Part shown: positions 11,197 to 23,231 of the stretch, one piece after another
How the letters are laid out: every line of letters begins with the position of its first letter
Numbering within the stretch: position 1 is the stretch's first letter
NCBI GenBank assembly: GCA_030267565.1
Contig: BRXU01000002.1
Span: forward strand, 3,657,501 to 3,721,500
Source: Pleodorina starrii
Lineage: Eukaryota > Chlorophyta > Chlorophyceae > Chlamydomonadales > Volvocaceae
DNA: 64,000 bases
Direction of reading: 5' to 3'
Made by a program: the position numbers and the translations under genes
The notes under the pieces: generated by a model
What the model saw: only the letters and a program-made list of their open reading frames with translations
Database searches by the model: none
What the model was told of the DNA's origin: nothing

Positions 11197-14100
11197 CCTA
11201 GGTTAGCGTTCGGCGGTCGCGGAAGCGACACCACCGGCTCGAAGGGTTTGCATGATAGTGGCGCTGGGTGGCTATTATAGGGAGGGACGAGCGGAGACGA
11301 GTCCACAGATTGGGGAACCGATTTCCGCTCGCGTGGATTCTATCCCCCGAGCTATCGGGGTGTGCAAGAAGGGTCGCGCAGCGCTGGGTGTCTTTATGGA
11401 GCAGACGCGGCGCCCGGGCGCAAGGCGGGCTGGCTAAGTGCCATCTGCCCGCGTCCGTTGCAGCCACTGTCGCACCGCTGCCGATGATAATGATGAACGG
11501 ACGCCGCTGTGGAGGGCCGCGTATTGACCGTTTCGGGGGCGCAATTGCGTCTGATGATTCCTGTATCCCTTTTTTTACTTTTGGCCAATTGGTCACTTGC
11601 AGCTTTTGGTCGGCCTACGGCGTGGTCTGACGCAAAGCACGCAGGTATACAGAAAGTGTGAAGTGTCTTTATGGTCATTGCTTTTGCACGTCAAGGATTC
11701 CTGTCGATCGAGAGCGAACTACGGTAGGCCGCCGCCATCCGCCCTGAGGCGACCCTTCACGCTGCCATAAAAAAACATCGGTGTGCTGACCTCACCTGCC
11801 TTACTGCCCGAATGGGCGTTCGGCGGGATGACCCAACAAATCGATGGAGGAGCCCCAGTCGCATGGCTGACTCCCGCTATCGCAGGCCGCGTCATGGGCT
11901 CCGGGGGAGGCGGTTTTTGCCGCGTGTTTCGGGTACCGTATTCCGGACTGATGGCGGGACAATAAATATGCATGTTCTCGTTTCTGTTCCTCGCCGCATT
12001 GGGACGACGAGCATTCCTCTGGTGCACACGAAAGCACACGGGCACGCCCGCAAATGAAAGCCTCGCGCCTGGGCTGAGGGCGGGCATCGCCGGGATGTGC
12101 TTCACGGCTGGAGACCTTCGGGGGCGGTGGCATGCTCGCCTCTGGGAATGTGGGAGTGCTGGGTGCTGATCCTCGCCGCGCACGTATGGGGTGCAGCGGC
12201 GGCGTTTTGCGCCGCCAGTGGGTTACGTTCCGCAGAGGCAGCAGGGGCGCGATGCGACGGTGTGGTCTGTGGTCTGTAGCTAGAGGCGCCGGCCCACAGT
12301 TCTGGTGCAGGCAAGATTGATGCAACCACAAGCTTCCGGCCTGGGTCTTGCGAGGGCGGGAGCGGCATCTCATTTTTTGGGGGGTACAGTAGTAGGACTT
12401 CGCACGGCGTGTCCGGCATGTATGCTAGGTTGGGCTTTAGGTGACAACCGTGGGACATGAGGTTGCACGCATGAGGAGCTGGCACCGCGTGTTCGGCGAC
12501 TGCCCTGCACCTCCTCCCTGTGGCGGCATGTAGGGTGTTTTGTGACTGTGTGGGCACCTTTTGCTATGATCTCTTACGAGGTTTTGACGTTCAGCCCGCG
12601 TACTAGGATGGTATCACCAGGCTTGTGCGGTGTTTGGGTTGCTGAGAACGGCCCGCGTTCAGAGAGCATGCTGGAAGGAGTTAAGAGGTGGCCTGCAAAG
12701 GTGTGCAGCCGAGTGTCCGGCTCGTGTGAGGACGACACAAACGGTTACTGTACTGAGTGCTAGTCCTGTAGGATGAAAAAGCCAGCAAGATGACGTGTAA
12801 GAGGTGGAGGAATGGTGCACGTCAAGTGGAGCTTCTGGGCTTTCTCGGGTTGGTTAGTGTTGGATAGTGTAGTGCGCAGAGCGTCGTAGCTGGTTCTGAG
12901 CGTTCGCGTGCTAGCGTCTGGCTACGCAACGGACTAGCCCGCATTTTGGACCTGCTTTTGTACCGTGTCTGCACGAAAGTGTGGCTTGCGCTGTCCTAAA
13001 AAGACATCGCAACACCATTTGAAGTAACCGCGAAGACACCTGCCGACCTGCGGTTACCCGAGTACCAAGTTGTGTAAGCTTGAAGGTTATCCTATCGTCG
13101 CGTTGAGTCTAAATATGGGCTATAAATATTTGGAATCGGGTTACAACAGCAGCGCCGCCGTCGCTTCGCGCCTATCCACGCTGGCTGAGCGGACGACGAA
13201 CCTTCGCGCAACCAGGCGCAACGAAGTAAATCAGTTATGATGTAACCTTAAATTGAGCTGCATGCATCTCTTCAAAGGATAAACGATGCTGACGCCGCAT
13301 TAAAAGCGCGGAGTCCAGTACGTCGGCGCACGCGTGCGGGCGAAGTTGGACACTGGAGACTGGACACTCAGCTTTGGCGGAAACCCTCCCTTGCAAGTCA
13401 CCCATGAGGTGAAAGGCCGATGCGCACCTATTGCAGCCAATACACGGGCCCACAGCACACTTTCAGGACGGTGAAACCACTTTGACAAGGGGATTATTGT
13501 CATGGAAATGTACGGCAGCAAAAGAACCAGCGTGTTAGGAGTGGGCCAGAGTGCAATCGTTCATTATTATTGTAAAGCAGGAGTATAATGCCTATTCTGT
13601 ATGGTCATGGAATGCTGTAGTCTACGCTCTTTCATAGGTCGACGTCGGAGAGGCTCGGAGTCGACTAGCTTATAACGCGCCGAGGCCAAACCTAGCACGA
13701 GTTGGAGCTCAGGTAGGATAAAGCCTCGCAGTCAAGGCATCCTTCGGGACAGCGAAGGTTTTGCAGACAAACGGGCGAATGGTACGTAGATGTGCAGGTT
13801 TCCGGCATGGAACACTACACCGGCAATATGAATGCCCTCATATATAACATTGCGTAATCGCTTGGGGTTGGCAATCGCCAGCTGGCTGGGCCGCGAGCAA
13901 CCGTACTGTACACGCCTTTCGTTTGCCTGCGGGCGTGCATGAATGGCCTGCCATCGTTGGATTCTGGCGGTGCAGGTTATATGCTGGATGGCTGCTCGTG
14001 GATAACAGGCGCGTACGATACGAGTAATCCTCTCGTGGGAAGCTCAGGCGCCCAACCGAGTCCGTCCAGGCGCTGCACCAGCACATTACTCAGCATCAGT

Positions 14101-14523
14101 GATACTTTGACATCTGTCTCCAGCCTGAGAGGGGAGTCCAGGGACGCAGCCGAACGGATACCAGGCGCACCTCGGACTTCCTGGCACCACAGGCGCTTCG
14201 ACGGAGAGAGGTTGCCATCGACGAAGCAGACCGAGAGACTGTTGGGCCGCTGAGGGCGCGCATTACACAGACCGGACCCCAGACAGACAGCGGAGCGTGC
14301 AGACAAGCCTTCAGTCGTGCACCTAAAACCCCAGCCTCCACCTGACGACCCCGCTCGGACCCTCAGCGCACGGGGGCCTCCGGACGCGCCGCGCACACCG
14401 CGACACCGCCTGACAAGACCACCCGCCACCGCCCCAAACCCTTTCCCGCGCCGTATCCCCTAGTCCACCCCCACCCCACCCGTCACCCCTACCCTCACCC
14501 CCACCACCCCCGCCACCACCACC
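11197..14523. other. Intergenic: 3' UTR of GAF-like gene, then LF4 promoter and 5' UTR
   Basis: No coding sequence recognised. The segment 12500-13900 is clearly more AT-rich than its surroundings. The 60 bases just before the LF4 start are pyrimidine-rich (CCACCACC-type), and the ATG sits in a CCACCACC context typical of strong initiation. Confidence 0.6.
12796..12800 (+). terminator. Candidate TGTAA poly(A) signal
   Basis: TGTAA, the usual algal polyadenylation word, lies about 1.6 kb after the stop of the GAF-like gene. A further TGTAA lies near 13073, so the true end is uncertain. Confidence 0.3.
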
Positions 14524-17500
14524 ATGCACAAGTACCGTCTCGTGGCCAAGAAGGGCGAGGGCACCTTCTCCGAGGTGCTCAAGGCGCAGTGCATCAAGAA
14601 CGGCAAATACGTGGCCATCAAGTGCATGAAGAACCACTTTGACAGCCTTGACCAGGTCAACAACCTTCGCGAGATCCAGGCGCTGCGCCGCCTCTCGCCG
14701 CACGCCAACATCATCAAGCTGCTTGAGGTCCTGTACGACCAGCCCACCGGCCGCCTGGCGCTCGTGTTTGAGCTCATGGACATGAACATCTACGAGCTCA
14801 TCCGCGGTCGGCGACACTACGTCGCGGAGGAGCGCATAAAGAACTACATGTACCAGCTCATGAAGGCCATGGACCACATGCACCGCAACGGCATCTTTCA
14901 TCGCGACATCAAGCCCGAGAACATTCTCATTATGGACGACTGCCTAAAGCTGGCGGACTTTGGCTCCTGCCGCGGCATCTACTCCAAGCAGCCCTACACC
15001 GAGTACATCTCCACGCGCTGGTACCGCGCGCCGGAGTGCCTGCTCACCGACGGCTACTACAACTACAAAATGGACATGTGGGGCGTGGGCTGCGTGTTCT
15101 TCGAGATCGTGTCACTGTTCCCGCTGTTTCCTGGAACCAACGAGTTGGATCAGATCACCAAGATTCACAACATCCTCGGCACGCCGCCGCCGGAGCTGCT
15201 GGCCAAGATGAAGAAACGCTCGCAGCACATGGATTTCAACTTCCCGCCCAAGGAGGGCACCGGCGTGGCCAAGCTCATCCCGCACGTCAACCCCGAGTGC
15301 GTGGACCTGATTGTGAAGCTGCTGAGCTACAACCCGGACGAGCGGCTGTCGGCGCGACAGGCGCTGCGGCACCCGTACTTTCGGGACCTGCGGGAGGCGG
15401 AGAAGCGGCAGAAGGCGCTGCTGGCGCCCGACACGTCGGGACACCTCACGTCCATGGAGGCGGACAAGGTCCGGCAGCAGGTGAGGGAGGGAGGGTGGTT
15501 GGGTGTTTGTGTGTGTGTTGGGGGGGCGGTTGGGGGGAGTTGTGGGTGGTGAAGGGAGAAGGGTGGCTTTGGCGGATGGGAGGGAGCAGGATGGAATGTG
15601 GGTCGGGCGACGCCCGCTCCGCTCCCTCCCTCTGGGTGGAAGGGAGGCAGGCCACTCCGCAGGGTGGCGCAGAGAGAGAAGGGCCGGGGATGCAATCGGG
15701 GCAGCAGGGGGTGGATGGTTTGGCTGCCAGGCTGGGTGCCCCGAATGTCCAGTGGGGTCCAGTGCAGGTCAGCGGGTCTGTGGCGCGCGGGGAATAAGAG
15801 GCTGATGACACCACAGCCGGAGGGGCATTGGGGGGAAGGGGGAGCTGCCAACCCGCCATCCTCCGTAGCCCGGTGTATTCCCCGGGGCCCCATCTGGCCC
15901 CGGGGAATACACCGGGCTACGGAAGGCCGGGAAGTGGGTCGGGGACTGGGGGCAGTGTCGGGCGGGTCGGGTGATTGGAAGAGGTTGAGAGGTCGGTTGG
16001 GCCTACATTACAGCGACGGGGCTCGGGACCTCCAAGGCGCCATGCCACGGGAAGCTGCTGATGGGCCGAATGGCTGGTGGGTGGTCCAGCGCTGGCGTGC
16101 GGTGCGCGCCTGGTTCCCTGGGTGTGTCGTACCAGCGGTTGGGGGTTGCGGCTGGCAGCTCGCATGCCGCTGCGCTTGCCTTTGAATGCCGGGGCCTGCA
16201 CATGCCCGCTCCCCTGCACATGCCCCCGCCCCACCGCCGGTCCGTCCGCCCCCCTCCCAACCTCCCTGCTGCCCGCAGCAAACCGTCTCCTCCAACGGCA
16301 GTGAGCACGAGACGACGCACGCGCCCGCCACGCCCCCCGGGGCCGAGCCCCCCAATGACGGCTCAGCGGGCCTCCCGAGTATCGCCGTGCGGACACATCC
16401 GCAGGTGAGTGAGCGGCTGCGTGTGCCCGCGAGGGTGACGGCAGCTGCTGACGGCTGCTGCCCCAGAGGCTACAACCTCTGTAGGCTATAACCCTAGGAG
16501 GCTAGCGACACGCAGGGAGGGAGGGAGGGAGGGAGGGAGGGCAATGCACCAGCCAGCAAGCTCCGTCTCGCTGCTTTTGACGGCGGGCGGGGGCGCCGTG
16601 CGTGTGGTGTGTAGGTCGTGGTGTGGGTATGAACCGTATCGATCACAGTGGTTTTAATACTGCTTGGGACTGAAACCAGTCCAAGAAAATTGTCCCGGGG
16701 GCTCTAAACCGAGTTTGGACTACAGTGAAAATTGTCCCAGTCGCCTGAAAGTCATTGTTGAGGAGATATCCTTGAATCTGATATAAACGGCGGGGGGGGC
16801 CGCACGACCCGACGTGCGGGGCGAGTGGGTGTGCGGGGCGGGGGCGGTGTTTTGGCGTGTGTCGGGGTCTGTAGGCTGTTGCCATGCCTGAAGCACCTGA
16901 GCATCAGGCGACGGTGCACCCTGCTTTAGGGGTGAGCACTCAACCAGCCGTTCCTGCAAGCACTATGAAAGCTCACCAAAAACTTGAAATGTTTGCGCGT
17001 AGCTCGCCGAAAAAAAGACGGGCTAGCGTGGAAACTCCCCTTCGTCCCCTAAAACCAAACCATTGGGCTCTAAAACCACTAGGATCGGTGCGGCGGCATG
17101 CGCACGTCCACTTCCACTTCCATGGCGCACTGCACACTCCCCTTCGCCGCCGCCCTGCCTCGCCGCCCCGCCCCTCTCCTCAACGCTGAACCCCGTGCCC
17201 TCGTGCTGCGTCCCTCGTGCCGCGCTCGCGCGCGTACGTACCTGCGTGCCTGCGTGCTTTCAGCCCCCGGAGCCGGCACACAAGGAGGAGGGGAGCGACG
17301 GCGCGGCCGACGGCGGCTCCACCTACCCCAAGCTGCCTGGGCTGGCGGCGCAGAGCAGCACCGCCTCCGTGGAGGGCGTCACCGAGGACGCCTCCCTGCC
17401 GCCCATCGCCAACCTCAGCCTCTCCAAGGCCAACATGACGGGATCCACCGTCGCCGGCGTTGTGGCGCATACCTCCACCCGGAGGTCCACCATGAACAAC

Positions 17501-17947
17501 TTTTACGACGGCGGCGGCGGCAGCGGGCCGCCGAGCTACAAGGCCAAGGCCGGCGCCGCGGGCGCCGCGGCGGCTGGCGCCGCGGCGGCGGCACCGCCGG
17601 CGGCGGCGCCCGCCGCCGCGCCGGCGGCGGCCGCCGCCGGCGCGGCGCCTGGCGGCGCCGGGCCGCCGCCGGCGAACGCCGGCGCGGTGGGTCGGCGGCA
17701 GTCCGTGGGCGTGGTGGCGGGAAAGTACGGCTCGGTGAACAAGCAGACGTCGCAGGGCCACGGGCAGGCGGCGGGGGTGGCGCCGGGGCCGGCGATCGGG
17801 GTGGTGGCGGCGGCGCGCCAGGCGGAGCCTGGGCAGGGCGCCGGGGCCGTCAAGTACAAGGCCAACGTGGGCAAGTCCAACTCCAAGTACATCAGCCCCT
17901 ACTCACTGCGCCAGCTGGCAGGGCAAAACGCCGCGGGGCAGGCGTAG
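14524..17947 (+). CDS. LF4: LF4/MOK flagellar length-control MAP-kinase-like kinase
   Basis: Exons 14524-15480, 16279-16404 and 17264-17947, all phase 0, give 588 residues. The first exon holds almost a complete kinase: GEGTFSEV P-loop, VAIKCMK lysine, HRDIKPENIL catalytic loop, ADFGS, and activation loop TEY in QPYTEYISTRWYRAPE. These are the marks of the MOK/RCK family. The sequence matches my recollection of Chlamydomonas LF4, whose loss gives overlong flagella. The C-terminal part is low-complexity (Ala/Gly) with conserved-looking patches, including KYISPYSLRQLAG near the end. It acts at cilia/flagella to limit assembly. Oddities: a perfect 28-bp hairpin in intron 1, and the frame stays open for 141 more codons beyond the TAG stop. 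The start is the first ATG, in strong context. Confidence 0.93.
15862..15923 (+). repeat. Perfect 28-bp inverted repeat with 6-nt loop
   Basis: The left arm 15862-15889 and right arm 15896-15923 are exact reverse complements (CCGTAGCCCGGTGTATTCCC at the start of the arm), separated only by CCATCT. It lies in LF4 intron 1 on the transcribed strand, so the pre-mRNA should form a stable hairpin. Confidence 0.95.
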
Positions 17948-18373
17948 CAGTCACCCCGGCCCCCAGCCCGCCTCCCCGCGCAGCCTCACCGCCTGCCGGC
18001 GCACCACGCGGCGGCAGCGGCGACGGCGCCGCGCCCCGGCGGCGGCGCCGCCGCGCCCGCGCCCGTGCCCGCAGCCGCACCCGCCGCCGCTCCGCACGGC
18101 GCGAAGGGTGGCGATGCGGCGGCGCCACGGGGCTCGCTGCGCCGCGGCAGGCGGTCGTTGCGGCGGCGCTCGAGCACTAACTCACCCGCCCGCCGTCGTT
18201 CGGACGGCGCGCGCGTCCCCGTCTCTGAGGATAAGGATAGCCGTGAGGAGGAGAAGGGGCCCACGGCAGTGGACGGGTCGCAACCGGACGACGGCGCGCG
18301 AGTGCCCACTCCTGAAGCTCAGGAGCAGGGGCCTGCGCCCGACGAGGGAGTCGGTGATGCGGGAGTGAGTTGA
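17948..18373 (+). other. In-frame open continuation after the LF4 TAG
   Basis: After the TAG at 17945-17947 the same frame is open for 141 codons to TGA at 18371-18373. Its composition is coding-like: an Arg/Ser-rich stretch followed by SEDKDSREEEKGPTAVDGS and an acidic, Pro-rich end. It could be a coding 3' extension cut off by a nonsense change or base error, a readthrough product, or chance in GC-rich 3' UTR. A 44-nt GC-AG intron (17942-17985) would bypass the stop but is unusually short. Confidence 0.35.
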
Positions 18374-21300
18374 GGGCTTTGGAGGCCGGGGAGTACATTT
18401 GGCTGGGGGTCGGGCTGGGCGTGAGCCGGGGCAGAGCTTGCAGCGCGCCAGGCAGGCAGATGGGGGAAGGGCCCAAGCCCAGGAGTGCCAGTGGGGGCAG
18501 CTGGCGTCAAAGTTAAGCAGGCGCGGGCGCAGGCGGGCGCTCCGTAGGGTGTGTCTCGAGGGAGGGCACGAAGGGACAGCGGTGGACTGGCCGCTGCGGC
18601 GGCGACACGCTGCGCCTTGGCCCGCCCCTGGGCGCTCTCGCCCGGGTTGCGTGATTGCGTCGTTGGCTTGTCTGCGGGTGGGCGCTCCGCGCTGGCCCCA
18701 GCATCCGCGTCTTGACCTCCTTTCCTGACAAGCGCCGGGAACCCCGCGTGCGGAGCGTGCCGCGCGTGTGCGTGCGTGTTTTGCGTCTGTTTATGCGCGT
18801 GTCTGTCGGGTGCCGTACCATTATCACACGCATCTCTCTCTCACTCTCTCGTGCGCTCACTAGCTCTCTCATGATGTGCGACTCTCTTTTCTCTGTCTCT
18901 CTCTTTCTCTTTCTGCACACGCCGCCACTCTCGCGCGCCAGAGCGCGCGCGGGCGCGCGGCGCAAGCGGCCCTTTTGTACGTCTTGTACGGCACTAACTG
19001 TCGTTACGGAAGCGGCGGTTGCACGGAGCTCGGGTCTTGATCTGGGTTGCCTCCAACAGGGATTTGAGGGTTTTGGGAGCTCTGGGAGGATCTGCGAGCG
19101 GGCGGGTGGGCAGGCGTGTCTCGCGGCTGGGCGGGCCCCGGCGGCAGCTCTCCCGTCCGCTTCCGTCCGTCCATCCGCCTGTCTCGCTGCATCTCTTCTT
19201 CTTCTTTTGATTTTACGACTTTTTGCTGTTTTCTCTGCGATCGGATCGGATGGATGGCACCGCGTGCATTTGCGCCTGCTGATACGTGTGTGTATTATTC
19301 TGAGCTTGACGACGTGCGTATCTCTTTCTGAGGGTCTCATGTGAGTAGCCCGGGGCTTGCGCCTGCTGGACGTGGAGCAGCCCCCCGCTTGCGCTTGCGC
19401 TGCGGGTTTTAGGGTTGTCACGCCCGGGGGCGGGAGATGTCGCTTCCCCGAACAGTAGACGGGACGGGACGGGCAGCACTCTCCCGCACAAAGCATTTGA
19501 TACTGTGGGGTTGAACTGCAGCGGAGCTGGCTCGGTGGGCTGATGGTTTGCAGGGTTGGGATCGTGGCAGCAGCGGAGGATTAGGCGGAGAGGGCGGGTA
19601 GGTGGGAGGAGAGCACTGGTGGCTGATGGGGTTGCGTCGCATGCCGTTCGGGGTCGCGTACGAAGCTATGGGCGGGAGGGTGGGTTGCGTGTCATGCGCG
19701 CGCTAGTCAGTGGGCCGATGGGCGCCGCGCCTTCCTCACGAAGTACGGCAAATGAATGCGGTACTGCTCGTCGCCCGGCGTTTTGTGCGCGCGCGCGTGC
19801 GCCGAGTCTGGTGTTCTAGGGTTTGGAGCCCTACTGGTGTGGCCGCCGTCGCGTCGGCCGCACAGTCACCACACGCACGAGGTGGAGCGCGTTCAGCGAT
19901 CCTTTATTATTCTGTCAACGGGTTTTTTTCGGCGAAACGCGTTCACACGCACGCACATATACGGTATGCTCAGTCACACATCTTCGGACGAGGTGGTTCG
20001 CGGTGGTGACAATCGTACAGGGCCGGCGTGGAAGCTGGGAATGGCTGAGGACGAAGCCGACAGCCCCCAAACCAATAAGTTGTCCATTGTTTTTTGTTTA
20101 TCGCACTGGCGGGTTGCAACTTTAGCTGGGGGGGACGGATACAAGGCAGGTCTGGCGTGCGTTGTGTGTGTGGGAGTGCGACCACGTTTATTCGACGCTT
20201 AACGGCAGGGAGGAGATGTAGCAGGTGGGAAGGAGGAGGAGCAGGAGGTGCACAACCTCCGTGCTTTGGTTTAACTGCTGGCACCGCTGCAGGATTGCCC
20301 CAAAAGCTGCCTGACCGCCGTCGCTTGCAGGCAATGTCTAGCGGTTGGCAGTTGGGTTGAGAGGGGGAGGGAGGAGGCGCAACGAGGGGGATGCTTGGCG
20401 CAGGCGTATGCCGCAAGGGCGCCGGCTGAGCGGAGGAGGGGTTGGGGCTTTTTTTTCCCTGCGTCTCTGAGCGGCCGTCTGTCCTCGAGGCCTCCCCTCT
20501 CCCGAACTCGTTTATTTATCATCAAAGGCATCATCTATCTCCGGGGCGGACGTCATGCACAGCGGCGGCGGCGGCGTAAGTGGCAGCGGGGCATCTCAGC
20601 CGCAGGATGAAGGACGGTCTGGCGTGTGCGGCTTTGCGGGCGTGGCGGGGCGCGGGCCGGGTTGACTGCGGGCCCTGTGGCGGGCACCGACCAGCGTCAA
20701 TAGGCGCCGCGGCAGGCGCCGCGGCCCTGACATACGACAGTACGAGTGTCTAGTTCGTGCATGCCTGCCGGTTGGGTTGGGTTGGGTCTGGTGAGGTGGA
20801 CAACCGGTGGACCTGCTTGGCCCCGGCTTATGCTTCCTGGGCTGCGTGTTGGGGCCGGAGGTCGACAGCGGTTGTCGCTCGCGAATGAGCGGTGATACGG
20901 TGGCTGGAAGGGTTTTTGTATTACGTTGTGGGGTTGTCAAGATGCGGCGAGGCGAAGAAAGTGTGGATGTTGGCGGCACTGCGGGATTTTCGAGACTCAT
21001 GGCGGCGGGTACTATTGATTCGGGCTTGAGCTGTTTGCCGCATATGCAGGGTGTTTTTCCGGAGGTTTTCCGATTTCCGCAGGGCTCGCTGTGATCGTGT
21101 TTGCCGTGTTGGCTGTGATAGGGAGCCGCACCGTGTGAGATGCTTTGCGCGTGCTGCACAGGAGCAGAGGAACCGTCTGTGACGCCCGCGCGCATACCTG
21201 GCTAGCAATGCAACCTCACTTTTCCGGTGTGATGAATAAGGTCCTCTGTGGGGGACTCGTCAACGTCAACGAAACCTCAACTGCCCTCAAAATGACGGCC

Positions 21301-23231
21301 TGCCCCTGCCCGTGTCACACGGTAGCGCGAGGGAGGGACAGCACTCATGTAACCCAGCCAAGGGATTCAGCAGCATGCACGGCATCATTACACCGAATTA
21401 CACCAAACGGGGGACCAATTCAGTCCAGTTCCGCTCCCAGTTCAGTCCACATCGCGGCCGGGGCGACCGCTGCGGCGCTCTCGTTTCCAGCCCTATCCCG
21501 CAGGGGCAGCCGACGCGCCACCGCGAGCTCGCGACGCGGCCAGTGACCCGCACGCTCAACCCGCACGCGGCTGCTGCGCTTCCCATAGCAGCAGCAGCCG
21601 GCAGCGCCACCCACACCCGCTCGTCCCCTTCCTCTCCCCCCCGGGCTGAACAACGCGGTTGGGGGCAGCAAAACCTTCCAGCCGGTTCCCGGTCCCCCGC
21701 ACACTGGCCATCGAACGCACCCATGAACGATGAACCTGAGGCGGGGGCAGCGGCGTCGCCCCACCCGCAACACGCACCCGCCTGTGCGCGAGCCGTTGAA
21801 GAGGCGGCGGGGGGGGGATGCAACCAAACCTCCTGTGGGCTGGGTGAGCACACATATGGTACAAGCAGCGCCTCCCACCCACGCCGCCGCTGCCGCTGTC
21901 CCGTTCGAGGCGACCCAGCGCCAGCCAGCGCCACACGGTTGCGCAGCCGCCCACAGCCTGCTACCGGTACTTGCAGCACTGGTAGTGCACACCTCCGCCC
22001 AGGGCCCTGCGCGCTATCCCCCAACTCCGGCGGTGCGCACCGCAGGCTCAAGAATCCACGGAAGCTGCCAAGAGAGACATTAAATGAAGACAAAGCCCCA
22101 ATGCGGCGACAGAATGGATTATTCCGTCGCACTGGCAGCGCCCCCTCATACTCGGCCGCCTCGCGGCGCCGGATCTGGTTTTGCCGTGGGGGTGTATGCA
22201 TCTCCTCGCTTCAATGTGGTCCGGTCTTCAAACGGAGAGCGGTACTTTCATGCAAAACTCCGTATCCATATCACTTTTATATCCTTCGCCGGCGACGGCA
22301 ACGTAACGCGCACCGCCCGGGCCTCGCCGCAAGCGGCCTCCAAAAGAAATACAGGCGGCCGCGCAGCCCACGAGCCAGGGCAGCCCGTACCTCATACACA
22401 CCTACGAGGGAGTGTGGGACCCGGCCCCGCGCATGGAACCACGCGGCGCACCCGCGCACAGCACCCGGCAGCCCCCTCAAGCCCCCAGCTCCAAAAACGG
22501 ACGGCCCATCTCACCCCCCAAAATCTTCATCTTCATCTTCATGCGCAGCACACACCGCGCCCCAGCCAGCCCACACCAACCTAGTCCCATTCCCTGCCAA
22601 ACGCCCCCATCTCTCCTGGCGGCACGGGAAAGGGGGAGGGGGCAGGTGTGCCCCAACCAAGCCCAGACCGTGTGCAACGGAAGAAAACAGCGGCCTGCAC
22701 AGAAAGATGAACGTGTCCTATCCCCGGGGGGGGGGAAGTCTCTTGCCTGCCAGCCACCCGTCCACCCCACTCTCGCTGTCGGCCCACCTCCTCATACCCT
22801 TCCTGGCTCCTCCTCCTCTCGCCCAACACACAATTAGCCGCACACACACACACACCTCGCCCCAGAAAAAACCACTCAAGCCACCAGCCCCTGTCACCAT
22901 CACCGCCGCGCATGCAGATGCAGGACACACGCCCACACGCACGCGCGGCTTCGCACGCCACTCGGCCCCAACCACCACCTACACCACCGACCAACGGCCC
23001 GCCTCCCGCGACTCCCCCGCGCCCCGACCGGCCCCGACCTGCACCCGGCCTGGACTGCTGCGCAGCCGCACTGCCCCCCCGGCCCTGCCGGACCCGCCCT
23101 CCGCCCCGCCTGCCACCCGCCACCCGTCGCTGCTCCGACCCCGCTATGCGTAGCCCAGCCCAGCTCCGCAGTCGTCCTCTCCACGCCACTCCCCGTCCAC
23201 TCCCGCCCCGCCTCCTCCGCCTCCGCTGCCG
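18374..23231. other. Convergent intergenic region, no gene recognised
   Basis: This lies between LF4 (+) and the ATP-grasp gene (-). It holds CT-rich and TG-rich low-complexity sequence (18830-18920), GC-rich stretches and CA runs near 22840. Long apparent frames at 21312-23153 are Pro/Arg/Thr-rich with no domain and look like composition effects. TTACA words near 21386 and 21395 are possible minus-strand TGTAA signals for the ATP-grasp gene. Confidence 0.55.

Noticed and set aside
21312..23153. 613-codon open frame on the plus strand
   Set aside because: Pro/Arg/Thr/Ser-rich with no domain, opposite to the 3' region of the ATP-grasp gene, and overlapping other long frames. The lack of stops follows from GC-rich, AT-poor composition.
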